Origin: Bradyrhizobium nitroreducens
GTDB lineage: Bacteria; Pseudomonadota; Alphaproteobacteria; Rhizobiales; Xanthobacteraceae
Reading direction: 5' to 3'
NCBI RefSeq assembly: GCF_002776695.1
Contig: NZ_LFJC01000003.1
Location: 2,548,339-2,612,338 of the forward strand
Length of the DNA: 64,000 nucleotides
Shown here: positions 20,560-30,001 of the stretch, one piece after another
Numbering within the stretch: position 1 is the first letter of the stretch
How the letters are laid out: every line of letters begins with the position of its first letter
Notes under the pieces: generated by a model
The model's input: the letters and a program-made list of their open reading frames with translations, nothing else
What the model was told of the DNA's origin: nothing
The model's database searches: none
Translations under genes and position numbers: made by a program

Positions 20560-21102
20560 ATGACTGCCGTCGTTCAAAAGACAGTGCTGACGGGGTGCCT
20601 TGCACCCATCGACAAGAATGGCCTCGAGCAACTGATCGCGAGCGGCAAGGCCAATCCGAAGGTCATCAAGACCTTGAAATGCAAGACGGTCGCGGAAGGA
20701 AAATTCCGCCACGCCAACTACATCCGCAACCTGCCGCCCTACATCGTCGACGAGCCGCCGGGCCTTCTGGGCGACGACACCGCGCCGAATCCGTCGGAGG
20801 CTTCGCTCGCCGCGCTCGGCTCCTGCCTTGCCGTCGGCCTGCACGCCAACGCCGTGCATCGCGGCTGGATCGTCAACAAGCTCGAGCTCGAGCTCGAAGG
20901 CGACCTCAACATCACCGCGGTCTGGGGCACCGGCGATACCTCGGACAAGCCGGTCGGCTTCACCGATGTGCGCGTCAAGGTCGACATGGAGTGCGAGGGC
21001 ATCGCGCAGGACGAGATCAACGCGCTCGTCGCCCATGTGAAGAAATGGTCGCCGGTGGCCAACACCTTCACGCGCCCGGTCAATCTCGAGGTCGGCATCT
21101 AG
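20560..21102 (+). CDS. OsmC/Ohr-family protein
   Basis: A 180-residue member of the OsmC superfamily, which reduces organic peroxides or related sulfur compounds through a reactive Cys pair. The body reads KFRHANYIRNLPP, GDDTAPNPSEASLAALGSCLAVGLHANAV (first reactive Cys) and VRVKVDMECEGI. The place of the second Cys, usually CPV, reads SPVANTF, so the standard thiol pair is incomplete. Of two adjacent ATGs (20557, 20560) the second is better spaced from GGGAG. It is the first gene of an operon with the flavoprotein 35 bases downstream and a rhodanese, and it has a sigma-54 promoter. Confidence 0.85.
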   Translation: MTAVVQKTVLTGCLAPIDKNGLEQLIASGKANPKVIKTLKCKTVAEGKFRHANYIRNLPPYIVDEPPGLLGDDTAPNPSEASLAALGSCLAVGLHANAVHRGWIVNKLELELEGDLNITAVWGTGDTSDKPVGFTDVRVKVDMECEGIAQDEINALVAHVKKWSPVANTFTRPVNLEVGI

Positions 21103-21137
21103 CAGACGGCAATCAGGACAAGGTGCGGGAGACGATC

Positions 21138-22250
21138 ATGGGTTCACTGGCTTTATCGCGGGTCGAAGTTTCGGATCAGCCCGCACCGTCCATTGCAGGC
21201 GAGGTGGCGCGGATCGCGCGCGAAGATCTCGCGCCGCTTGCCGCCGGGATCGACGACGGCTCGGTCTATCCGGCAGAGGTGCTGCGCAAGTTCGGCGCGG
21301 TCGGGGCGTGGGGGAGTCACGTCCCTCACGAAGGCCCCGCCGATCTGCGCTGCGCGATCCAGGCGATGGCTGCTATCGGCGAGGTCTGCGGGGCGACTGC
21401 CTTCATGGCCTGGTGCCAGAACACGCTGGTCTGGTACGCCGCCAACTCGACCAATCTGAAGCTCGCAAAGCGCTTCGGCGATGGCTTCTCGACCGGCCGC
21501 GTGCTCGGCGGCACCGGGCTTTCCAACCCGATGAAGAGCTTCTTCGGCATCGAGAAACTGAAGCTGAAGGGGCGCAAGGTCGAGGGCGGCTATCTCGTGC
21601 GGGGTGCGCTGCCCTGGGTCTCCAATCTCGGCCCCGGTCATTATTTCGGCACGATCTTCGAGCGCGAGGACGAGCCGGGGCAAGTGATGTTCCTGGCCGA
21701 TTGCTCCGCCCCCGCGATCACGCTGACGCCGTGCAAGCCGTTCATGGCGATGGACGGCACCGGCACCTATGGTGTGCAGTTTCGCGACGCCTTCGTGCCG
21801 GATGAGCTGATCCTCGCCGATTCCGCCGGCCCCTTCGTCAAGAAGATTCGCGCCGGGTTCATCCTGCTGCAGGCCGGCATGGCGCTCGGCCTCATCCGCG
21901 ATTGCATCAACATCATGGGCGAGGTCGATGGTTCGCTCGGTCACATCAACCGCTACCTGCCGCAGCAGCCGGTGCATTTCCGCGATCTCGCCGCCGAGCT
22001 CGAAGCCGAGACCATGGCGCTGGCGCGCGATCCCTACAACGAAGAGGAGACTTACTGGCGCAAGGTGATCGCGCTCAGGCTTCGCGCCGGCGAAGCCAGC
22101 GTCGCGGCGGCGCATGCGGCGATGCTGCATTGTGGCGCGCGCGGCTACCTCAAAAGCCACCGCGCGCAGCGACGCCTGCGCGAGGCCTATTTCGTCGCGA
22201 TCGTCACGCCGGCCACCAAGCAGCTGCGCAAGATGCTCGCCGATTGCTGA
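21138..22250 (+). CDS. Acyl-CoA dehydrogenase-fold flavoprotein, possibly a monooxygenase
   Basis: A 370-residue protein of the acyl-CoA dehydrogenase superfamily. The N-terminal helical domain (GEVCGATAFMAWCQNTLVWY), the central beta domain (LPWVSNLGPGHYFGTIF, FRDAFVPDELILAD) and the C-terminal four-helix bundle (EASVAAAHAAMLHCGARGYL, ending RRLREAYFVAIVTPATKQLR) are all present. The tail lacks the usual GT(S/N) end of fatty-acid dehydrogenases. Like DszC/SfnB-type relatives it may be a flavin-dependent oxygenase or desulfurising enzyme. GGGAGA precedes the ATG at 21138. It sits between OsmC and rhodanese genes in one operon, which suggests sulfur chemistry rather than beta-oxidation. Confidence 0.8.
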   Translation: MGSLALSRVEVSDQPAPSIAGEVARIAREDLAPLAAGIDDGSVYPAEVLRKFGAVGAWGSHVPHEGPADLRCAIQAMAAIGEVCGATAFMAWCQNTLVWYAANSTNLKLAKRFGDGFSTGRVLGGTGLSNPMKSFFGIEKLKLKGRKVEGGYLVRGALPWVSNLGPGHYFGTIFEREDEPGQVMFLADCSAPAITLTPCKPFMAMDGTGTYGVQFRDAFVPDELILADSAGPFVKKIRAGFILLQAGMALGLIRDCINIMGEVDGSLGHINRYLPQQPVHFRDLAAELEAETMALARDPYNEEETYWRKVIALRLRAGEASVAAAHAAMLHCGARGYLKSHRAQRRLREAYFVAIVTPATKQLRKMLADC

Positions 22251-22302
22251 GCTTCACGAGTCCACCCCAGAAGACCACTTAACCTCAACGGAGAGGCTGC
22301 CA

Positions 22303-23181
22303 ATGACGGACGTTCTGATTTCTGCCAGCGAACTTGCCGATCTCTTGAAGACAGAACCCTGTGTCGTGATCGACACCCGCAATCCCGACGCCTACGCCGC
22401 CGGGCACCTGCCCAATGCCGTGAACGTGCACGAGATCTTCACGTTCCTTGCGACCTCGACACCGGAGGGTATCAGCGAGCTCAAGACCAAATTCGCCGAC
22501 GCCTTTGGTGCTGCCGGTCTCTCCGGCAAGGAGACGGCCGTGATCTACGAGCAGTCGATGAATTCCGGCTTCGGCCAATCCTGCCGCGGCTACTACCTGC
22601 TCACCATGCTCGGCTATCCCAAGGTCAAGGTGCTGCATGGCGGCTTCGATGCGTGGGCCGCCGCGGGTCTGCCGGTGACCAAGGATGTCCCGACACCGGC
22701 GAAGGCCTCGTTCGCGATCGTGCCCGAAGCGGGCGAGATCCTGATCGACGCGAAGACGATGCTCGCCGCGGTCGGTAAGCCCGGTATCGCCATTCTCGAC
22801 GTGCGCGATGTCGACGAATGGATCGGCGACAGCTCGTCGCCCTACGGCAAGGATTTCTGCCCGCGTAAGGGGCGCATTCCCGGTGCGGTATGGCTGGAGT
22901 GGTACCGCATGATGAAGCCGACAGCGGAAGGCCCGCGCTTCAAGTCCAAGGATGAAATCCTGGCGGAATGCGCCACCGTCGGCATCACCCCGAGTACGCC
23001 GGTCTATCTCTACTGCTTCAAGGGGGCGCGCGCCTCGAACACCTTCCTCGCGCTGAAGAACGCCGGCGTGAAGGACGTGCGGATGTATTTCGGCTCCTGG
23101 AACGAGTGGTCGCGCGATCCGTCGCTGCCGATCGAGCAGGGGCTGCCGATTGCATCGGAGGTGACGACCAAGGCAGCGTGA
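22303..23181 (+). CDS. Tandem-domain rhodanese (sulfurtransferase)
   Basis: A 292-residue protein with two rhodanese domains, the layout of thiosulfate or 3-mercaptopyruvate sulfurtransferases. Domain 1 (about 5-125) has VVIDTRNPDAYAAGHLPNA and no catalytic-loop Cys in the usual form. Domain 2 (about 145-285) has ILDVRDVDEWIG, RKGRIPGAVWLEW and the active loop YCFKGARAS with Cys238. It moves sulfane sulfur to a thiophilic acceptor such as cyanide or a thiol. GGAGAGG lies before the ATG at 22303. It is the last gene of the OsmC operon, converging with the sigma-54 activator 9 bases away. The operon as a whole hints at cyanide/thiocyanate chemistry. Confidence 0.9.
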   Translation: MTDVLISASELADLLKTEPCVVIDTRNPDAYAAGHLPNAVNVHEIFTFLATSTPEGISELKTKFADAFGAAGLSGKETAVIYEQSMNSGFGQSCRGYYLLTMLGYPKVKVLHGGFDAWAAAGLPVTKDVPTPAKASFAIVPEAGEILIDAKTMLAAVGKPGIAILDVRDVDEWIGDSSSPYGKDFCPRKGRIPGAVWLEWYRMMKPTAEGPRFKSKDEILAECATVGITPSTPVYLYCFKGARASNTFLALKNAGVKDVRMYFGSWNEWSRDPSLPIEQGLPIASEVTTKAA

Positions 23182-23190
23182 CTGCTGCAA

Positions 23191-25116
<1,926 letters not shown>

Positions 25117-25117
25117 T

Positions 25118-25169
25118 GCGAAATCTCGTAATTGAGCTACGAAATCTCGTTTATCACGAGTTTTCGTAG
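25118..25169. promoter_or_regulatory. Putative enhancer (UAS) for the sigma-54 activator
   Basis: A palindrome of CTACGAAATCTCG (25137-25149) and CGAGTTTTCGTAG (25157-25169), plus a third half-site GCGAAATCTCG at 25119-25129. The two same-direction half-sites are 20 bases apart, about two helical turns. It lies 58-109 bases upstream of the cyanate-operon promoter, a normal distance for an activator binding site. It adjoins the activator's own start, or lies inside its first codons if the longer start is used. Confidence 0.6.
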
Positions 25170-25226
25170 CAGCCAAGCGCGGGTGAAAGTGCTGCGTCAT
25201 CAAGGCACTGGCCGGCCGTAGGGGCA

Positions 25227-25242
25227 TGGCATGCTCCTTGCG
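25227..25242 (+). promoter_or_regulatory. Sigma-54 promoter of the cyanate ABC operon
   Basis: TGGCATG (25227-25233), CTCC (25234-25237), TTGCG (25238-25242): one mismatch in the -24 box, with the invariant GG and GC correctly spaced. Transcription should begin near 25252, 25 bases before the substrate-binding protein gene. Confidence 0.75.
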
Positions 25243-25276
25243 TAATTCCTTCTCGCAATGACGCGCAGGAGGTCCG

Positions 25277-26656
25277 ATGTCTACGTTCGACAATCCGTTT
25301 GATCCCGACCGCAACCTTCGAGCCGGCTGCGTCTGCGGTCAGCATCAATCCGCAGCGGAGCATGAGCAGGCCACGGCGCTGCGCTGCGATCCCGTCGAGA
25401 GCGAGGAGAAGCGTTACGAGGGCGTCGTCGCCTCGGCGGTGATGCGCGCGATGTTTCCGCAGGACGTGGCGCGGCGCGCCTTCCTGAAATCGGTCGGAGC
25501 CTCCACTGCGCTGGCCGCACTGTCGCAGTTCTTCCCGCTCAAGACGGCGACCGAAGTGTTCGCGCAAGGAGGCGCGCCCGAGAAGAAGGACCTCAAGGTC
25601 GGCTTCATCCCGATCACCTGCGCAACGCCCATCATCATGGCCGCGCCGATGGGCTTCTATGCCAAGCACGGCCTCAATGTCGAAGTGGTCAAGACCGCCG
25701 GCTGGGCCGTGATCCGCGACAAGACCATCAACAAGGAATACGACGCCGCGCACATGCTGGCGCCGATGCCGATCGCGATCTCGCTTGGCCTCGGTGCCAA
25801 CGCCATTCCCTTCGCTGTCCCTGCGATCGAGAACATCAACGGGCAAGGCATCGTGCTGGCGGCCAAGCACAAGGACAAGCGCGATCCCAAGGACTGGAAG
25901 GGAATGAAGTTCGCCATCCCCTTCGACTATTCCATGCACAATTACCTGCTGCGCTATTATCTGGCCGAGCACGGTCTCGACCCCGATACCGACGTGCAGC
26001 TGCGCTCGGTGCCGCCGCCGGAAATGGTCGCCAATTTGCGCGCCGACAACATCGACGGTTTCCTCGCTCCCGACAACATCTGCCAGCGCGCGATCTATGA
26101 CGGCGTCGGCTTCATGCATCTGTTGTCCAAGGAGATCTGGGACGGCCATCCCTGCTGCAGTTTTGCTGCCAGCAAGGAATTCATTACGACCGCGCCGAAC
26201 AGCTTTGCGGCGCTGACCCGCGCCATCGTCGACGCCACCGCCTACGCCTCGAAGGCGGAGAACCGCAAGCAGATCGCGGAGGCGATCGCGCCGGCGAACT
26301 ACATCAACGCGCCGGTCACGGTGCTGGAGCAGGTCCTGACCGGCACCTATGCCGACGGCCTCGGCGGGGTGAAGACCGACGCCAAGCGCGTCGATTTCGA
26401 TCCGTTCCCCTGGCAGTCCTTTGCGGTGTGGATGCTGACGCAGATGAAGCGCTGGGGGCAGATCAAGGGCGACGTCGACTACAAGGCGGTCGCCGAGCAG
26501 GTGTATCTGGCGACCGACACCAAGAAGCTGATGACCGAGATGGGCCTGTCGCCGCCGGCGACCGCCTACAAATCATTTGCGGTGATGGGCAAGACCTTCG
26601 ATCCGGCCAAGCCGGAGGATTACGTTGCGAGCTTCAAGATCAGGAAGGCGTCGTGA
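25277..26656 (+). CDS. NrtA/CmpA-like ABC transporter substrate-binding protein, Tat exported
   Basis: A 459-residue periplasmic binding protein of the nitrate/bicarbonate/cyanate type. A twin-arginine signal RRAFLK is at 66-71 followed by a hydrophobic stretch and cleavage near AQGG (about 97). The mature part has [35 protein letters not shown] and [16 protein letters not shown], characteristic of this branch. The 65-residue leader before the Tat motif is unusually long and contains CVC (18-20). AGGAGG precedes the ATG at 25277. It is the first gene of the operon ending in cyanase, so cyanate is the best substrate guess; nitrate-type or sulfonate-type substrates remain possible. Confidence 0.88.
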   Translation: MSTFDNPFDPDRNLRAGCVCGQHQSAAEHEQATALRCDPVESEEKRYEGVVASAVMRAMFPQDVARRAFLKSVGASTALAALSQFFPLKTATEVFAQGGAPEKKDLKVGFIPITCATPIIMAAPMGFYAKHGLNVEVVKTAGWAVIRDKTINKEYDAAHMLAPMPIAISLGLGANAIPFAVPAIENINGQGIVLAAKHKDKRDPKDWKGMKFAIPFDYSMHNYLLRYYLAEHGLDPDTDVQLRSVPPPEMVANLRADNIDGFLAPDNICQRAIYDGVGFMHLLSKEIWDGHPCCSFAASKEFITTAPNSFAALTRAIVDATAYASKAENRKQIAEAIAPANYINAPVTVLEQVLTGTYADGLGGVKTDAKRVDFDPFPWQSFAVWMLTQMKRWGQIKGDVDYKAVAEQVYLATDTKKLMTEMGLSPPATAYKSFAVMGKTFDPAKPEDYVASFKIRKAS

Positions 26657-26670
26657 TGGTGAGCCGCGCT

Positions 26671-26812
26671 CTCTTCGCCTCTCCCCGCGTGCGGGGAGAG
26701 GCCGACGCGCGTAGCGCGGCGGGTGAGGGGGGCTCTCCGCGAGTCCGTCTGTCACCTCCCTTGCGGAGGGCCCCCCTCACCCCAACCCTCTCCCCTCACG
26801 CGGGGAGAGGGA
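26671..26812. repeat. Dispersed palindromic repeat, class E, inside the cyanate operon
   Basis: CTCTCCCCGCGTGCGGGGAGAG (a near-perfect hairpin, 26680-26700) and GGTGAGGGGGGCTCTCCG...CGGAGGGCCCCCCTCACC fold into a long nested palindrome, closed by CTCTCCCCTCACGCGGGGAGAG (26789-26810). It fills the gap between the binding-protein and permease genes. Its right end, GGGGAGAGGGAG, forms the ribosome binding site of the permease. Confidence 0.8.
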
Positions 26813-26813
26813 G

Positions 26814-27656
26814 ATGACCACCACCTCCCTCCGTCTCCGTGCCGGCCTCGTCTCCATCGTGCTGCTCGCCGCGTTCCTCGGCATCTGGCATCTCGCCACG
26901 CGCTCGACGGCGTCGGTGGCGACGATGAGCCCGGAATATGCCAAGCTGATGGGCCTGACCGCCACGCAGGGCAAATCCGCCATGCCCGGTCCGCTCGATG
27001 TCGGCGCAAAGCTCTGGGAGCATTTGAAGCGACCGTTCTACGACAACGGGCCGAACGACAAGGGGCTCGGGATCCAGCTCGCTTATTCCATTGCGCGTGT
27101 GGGCACCGGCTATCTGCTGGCGGTGCTGGTCGCGATCCCGCTGGGCTTCCTGATCGGCATGTCGCCGCTGCTGAGCAAGGCGCTGGATCCCTTCATCCAG
27201 GTGCTGAAGCCGATCTCACCGCTGGCCTGGATGCCGCTCGCGCTCTACACCATCAAGGATTCCTCGATCTCGGCGATCTTCGTCATCTTCATCTGCTCGA
27301 TCTGGCCGATGCTGCTCAACACCGTGTTCGGCGTCGCCAGCGTCCGCAAGGAATGGATCAACGTCGCGCGCACGCTGGAGGTCGGCACCGTCAGGCGCGC
27401 CTTCACGGTGATCCTGCCCGCGGCGGCGCCGACGATCCTGACCGGCATGCGCATCTCGATCGGCATCGCCTGGCTGGTGATCGTCGCGGCCGAGATGCTC
27501 GTCGGCGGCACCGGCATCGGCTATTTCGTCTGGAACGAGTGGAATAACCTCTCGATCACCAATGTCATCATCGCGATCCTCTTGATCGGGATCGTCGGCA
27601 TGCTGCTTGACCAGATCCTCGCGCGCTTCACGCGCATGGTCACGTTTCCGGAGTAG
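26814..27656 (+). CDS. NrtB-like ABC transporter permease
   Basis: A 280-residue inner-membrane permease. One N-terminal helix (residues 8-26) precedes a periplasmic stretch, then the BPD_transp_1 fold with about five more helices from residue 85 (YSIARVGTGYLLAVLVAIPLGFLIG). The coupling motif to the ATPase is EVGTVRRAFTVILPAAAPTILTGMRISIGIAWLV. The ATG at 26814 directly follows a GGGGAGAGGGAG ribosome site formed by the class E repeat. It works with the binding protein and ATPase as one importer. Confidence 0.92.
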   Translation: MTTTSLRLRAGLVSIVLLAAFLGIWHLATRSTASVATMSPEYAKLMGLTATQGKSAMPGPLDVGAKLWEHLKRPFYDNGPNDKGLGIQLAYSIARVGTGYLLAVLVAIPLGFLIGMSPLLSKALDPFIQVLKPISPLAWMPLALYTIKDSSISAIFVIFICSIWPMLLNTVFGVASVRKEWINVARTLEVGTVRRAFTVILPAAAPTILTGMRISIGIAWLVIVAAEMLVGGTGIGYFVWNEWNNLSITNVIIAILLIGIVGMLLDQILARFTRMVTFPE

Positions 27657-27661
27657 GGGCG

Positions 27662-28585
27662 GTGTCCGACAAATTCATCTCCATCGAAGGCATCGCGAAG
27701 CGCTATCTTGGCGCTGGGGGAGCCACCACGACCGTCTTCGAGAATCTCTGGCTGTCGATGGCGCGCGGCGAGTTTGCTTGCGTGATCGGGCATTCCGGTT
27801 GCGGCAAGACCACCGTGCTCAACATCCTCGCCGGCCTCGATGCGCCGAACGAGGGCGCCGTCATCGTCGACGGGCAGGCGATTTCCGGCACCAGCCTCGA
27901 CCGTGCCGTCATCTTCCAGAGCCACGCGCTGCTGCCCTGGCGCACCGTGCTCGGCAACGTCGCCTATGCCGTCAGCTCGAAATGGCGGAGCTGGGACCGG
28001 GCCAAGGTCAAGGCGCACGCGCAGAAATTCATCGAGCTCGTTGGTCTTGCCGGCTCCGAGCACAAGCGACCGTCGGAGCTATCGGGCGGCATGAAGCAGC
28101 GCGTCGGCATCGCGCGCGCTCTCTCGATTACACCGAAGATGATGCTGATGGACGAGCCGTTCTCGGCGCTGGACGCATTGACGCGCGGCACGCTGCAGGA
28201 CGAGGTCCGGCGCATCTGCCTGGAGACCGGGCAGACCGCTTTCATGATCACCCATGACGTCGACGAGGCGATCTATCTCGCCGACAAGATCTTCCTGATG
28301 ACCAACGGGCCCGGCGCGGTGCTGGCCGAGGTCGTCGAGAATCCGCTGCCCAGGGATCGCGGCCGCACCGACCTGCACCGCCATCCGCTGTACTACGCGC
28401 TGCGTAACCACATCATCGATTTTCTGGTGACGCGCAGCAAGACCTTCGCCGCCGAGACGCCGGATCACGATCCGCGCAACGTGCCGGTGGTGCGCATCGG
28501 CAAGCCTGGCCTCTCGATCGCAGCAAGCGGTGAAGAGCAACGACAGACCTGGACACCCGGGACCAATCCCGGATTGACCGCCTAA
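27662..28585 (+). CDS. NrtD/CynD-like ABC transporter ATP-binding protein
   Basis: A 307-residue cytoplasmic ATPase. Walker A GHSGCGKTT is at 43-51, the Q-loop in VIFQSHALLPW, signature LSGGMKQR, Walker B MMLMDEPF with SALD D-loop and switch His in ITHD. About 60 extra residues follow the nucleotide-binding domain, including DLHRHPLYYALRNHIIDFL, typical of the nitrate/cyanate group. It starts with GTG at 27662, 5 bases after the permease stop, with GGGG upstream. It powers the importer encoded by the two preceding genes. Confidence 0.93.
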   Translation: MSDKFISIEGIAKRYLGAGGATTTVFENLWLSMARGEFACVIGHSGCGKTTVLNILAGLDAPNEGAVIVDGQAISGTSLDRAVIFQSHALLPWRTVLGNVAYAVSSKWRSWDRAKVKAHAQKFIELVGLAGSEHKRPSELSGGMKQRVGIARALSITPKMMLMDEPFSALDALTRGTLQDEVRRICLETGQTAFMITHDVDEAIYLADKIFLMTNGPGAVLAEVVENPLPRDRGRTDLHRHPLYYALRNHIIDFLVTRSKTFAAETPDHDPRNVPVVRIGKPGLSIAASGEEQRQTWTPGTNPGLTA

Positions 28586-28600
28586 CGAGGAGACCCTGAC

Positions 28601-29083
28601 ATGAAACGCGAAGACCTCACCGAGAAGCTGCTCGACATCAAGCGCGAGAAGGGCTGGAGCTGGAAGCACATCTGCGACAAGATCGGCGGCTATTCGGAGG
28701 TGCTGATCGTCGGCGCCATCCTCGGCCAGATGAAATTGACCAAGCCGCAGGCTGCCAATGCCGGCGAGTTGTTCGGCCTGTCGAAGGCGGAAGTCGCGAT
28801 GCTGAACGAGACGCCGATGCGCGGCATGCCGATGCCCCCGACCGACCCCCTGATCTACCGCTTCTATGAACTGGTCATGGTGAATGGTCCGGCCTGGAAG
28901 GCCTTGATCGAGGAGGAGTACGGCGACGGCATCATGTCGGCGATCGACTTCGACATGGTGATGGAACGCCTGCCCAACCCCAAGGGCGACCGCGTCAAGA
29001 TCACCATGAGCGGCAAGTTCCTGCCGTACAAATATTACGGCGCCAGCGGCAACGTGCCGGAATACGGCTTCAAGGAGGAGTGA
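28601..29083 (+). CDS. cynS: Cyanase (cyanate hydratase)
   Basis: Converts cyanate plus bicarbonate into carbamate and CO2, giving ammonia and CO2; normally a cytoplasmic decamer. The 160-residue length is right. The three catalytic residues are present: Arg87 and Glu90 in DPLIYRFYELV and Ser113 in GDGIMSAI. The N-terminal helix-turn-helix-like domain (KGWSWKHICDKIGGYSEVLI) and C-terminal GKFLPYKYYG match the family. GAGGAG lies before the ATG. It is the last gene of the ABC operon. No cynT carbonic anhydrase, the usual partner for bicarbonate supply, is present here. Confidence 0.96.
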   Translation: MKREDLTEKLLDIKREKGWSWKHICDKIGGYSEVLIVGAILGQMKLTKPQAANAGELFGLSKAEVAMLNETPMRGMPMPPTDPLIYRFYELVMVNGPAWKALIEEEYGDGIMSAIDFDMVMERLPNPKGDRVKITMSGKFLPYKYYGASGNVPEYGFKEE

Positions 29084-29897
29084 CCGCGGCGAAGGCGCTG
29101 CGCAGCGCGCCGACGTCTGCCATCTCGCGAATGTAGGTGAAGGATCCCTTGTCCTTCATCTCGCGCGCGCAGCTCAGGAACGCGGCGAGCGCGTAACGCG
29201 ACATCGCGCCACCGACGCTGATGCGCTTGACGCCGGCCGCGGACAATTGTCCGACTGTCAGCGTCGGGTCGGCAAAGCCCATCACGTGGTTGAATGGCTT
29301 ACTTAGCGAGGAGACGACAGTCCGGATCGTGGCGAGATCGTATAGCCCCGGCGAATACAGCACGTCGGCTCCCGCGGCCTCGAAGGCCTGCAGGCGGCGA
29401 ACCGTGTCGTCGATGTCCTTGCGGCCGTGCAGGAAGTTCTCGGCCCGTGCAGTCAGCGTGAACGGAATTGGCAGCGCGCGCGCCACTTCCACGGCGGCCT
29501 GGACGCGCTCGACGGCGTGGGAAAAGTCGTAGATGGGGCGATCGCGGTCGCCGCTGAAATCCTCGATCGAGCCGCCGACGGCGCCGGCCTCGGCGGCACG
29601 CCGAATTGCTTCGGCAGCACGCTTCGGCTCGTCTGCGCCGCAATTCTCGAGATCGACGCTGACCGGCAGTTCGGTGGCATCGACGATCGCGCGCGCGTTG
29701 GCGAGGATGACATCGAGGCTGACGCCGCTACTGCCGACCGTGTTGGCGACCCCGAGGCTCGTGGTTGCCAGGGCTTCGTAGCCCATCGCCGCGAGCAGCT
29801 TGGCCGTGCCTGCATCCCATGGATTGGGAATGATGAAGGCGCCGCGCCGCTCGTGCAGCGCGCGAAACGCCGTCGCCTTGTCCAACTGGCTCGTCAT
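29070..29897 (-). CDS. Isocitrate lyase/PEP mutase family enzyme
   Basis: A 275-residue TIM-barrel protein. It has NPWDAGTAKLLAAMGYEALATTS, SVDLENCGADEP, GGSIEDFSGD (Mg2+-binding Glu/Asp) and TARAENFLHGRKDIDDTVRRL. The KKCGH Cys loop of true isocitrate lyases is absent, so it belongs with PEP mutase, 2-methylisocitrate lyase-like or oxaloacetate decarboxylase-like enzymes, acting on a small 2-oxo or phosphono acid. GGAGACG precedes the ATG at 29895-29897. Its 3' end overlaps the convergent cynS end by 14 bases. It is divergent from a LysR gene 104 bases away. Confidence 0.88.
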   Translation of the reverse strand: MTSQLDKATAFRALHERRGAFIIPNPWDAGTAKLLAAMGYEALATTSLGVANTVGSSGVSLDVILANARAIVDATELPVSVDLENCGADEPKRAAEAIRRAAEAGAVGGSIEDFSGDRDRPIYDFSHAVERVQAAVEVARALPIPFTLTARAENFLHGRKDIDDTVRRLQAFEAAGADVLYSPGLYDLATIRTVVSSLSKPFNHVMGFADPTLTVGQLSAAGVKRISVGGAMSRYALAAFLSCAREMKDKGSFTYIREMADVGALRSAFAAVTPP

Positions 29898-30001
29898 GGC
29901 TCGTCTCCGTGTTGTCGGTCCAGGCAGCCTTAGGCGCGTTTTCTCCATCCGCCAAATTTGTTATCTTTGCAGCTATCATCAGCTTTTTGCATGAGGTTGG
30001 G

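Noticed and set aside
25117..25227. Longer activator start at 25227 with an AAGGAG site
   Set aside because: Not excluded but not chosen: it would place the palindrome in coding sequence, and AAGGAG is also the complement of the -12 promoter region (CTCCTT).
25277..27656. Calling the importer a nitrate transporter
   Set aside because: The family carries several anions, and no nitrate reductase is near. The operon ends in cyanase, so cyanate is the better guess, but it remains a guess.
29070..29897. Calling this gene isocitrate lyase (aceA)
   Set aside because: It is too short and lacks the KKCGH catalytic loop; it fits the wider PEP mutase-like family only.
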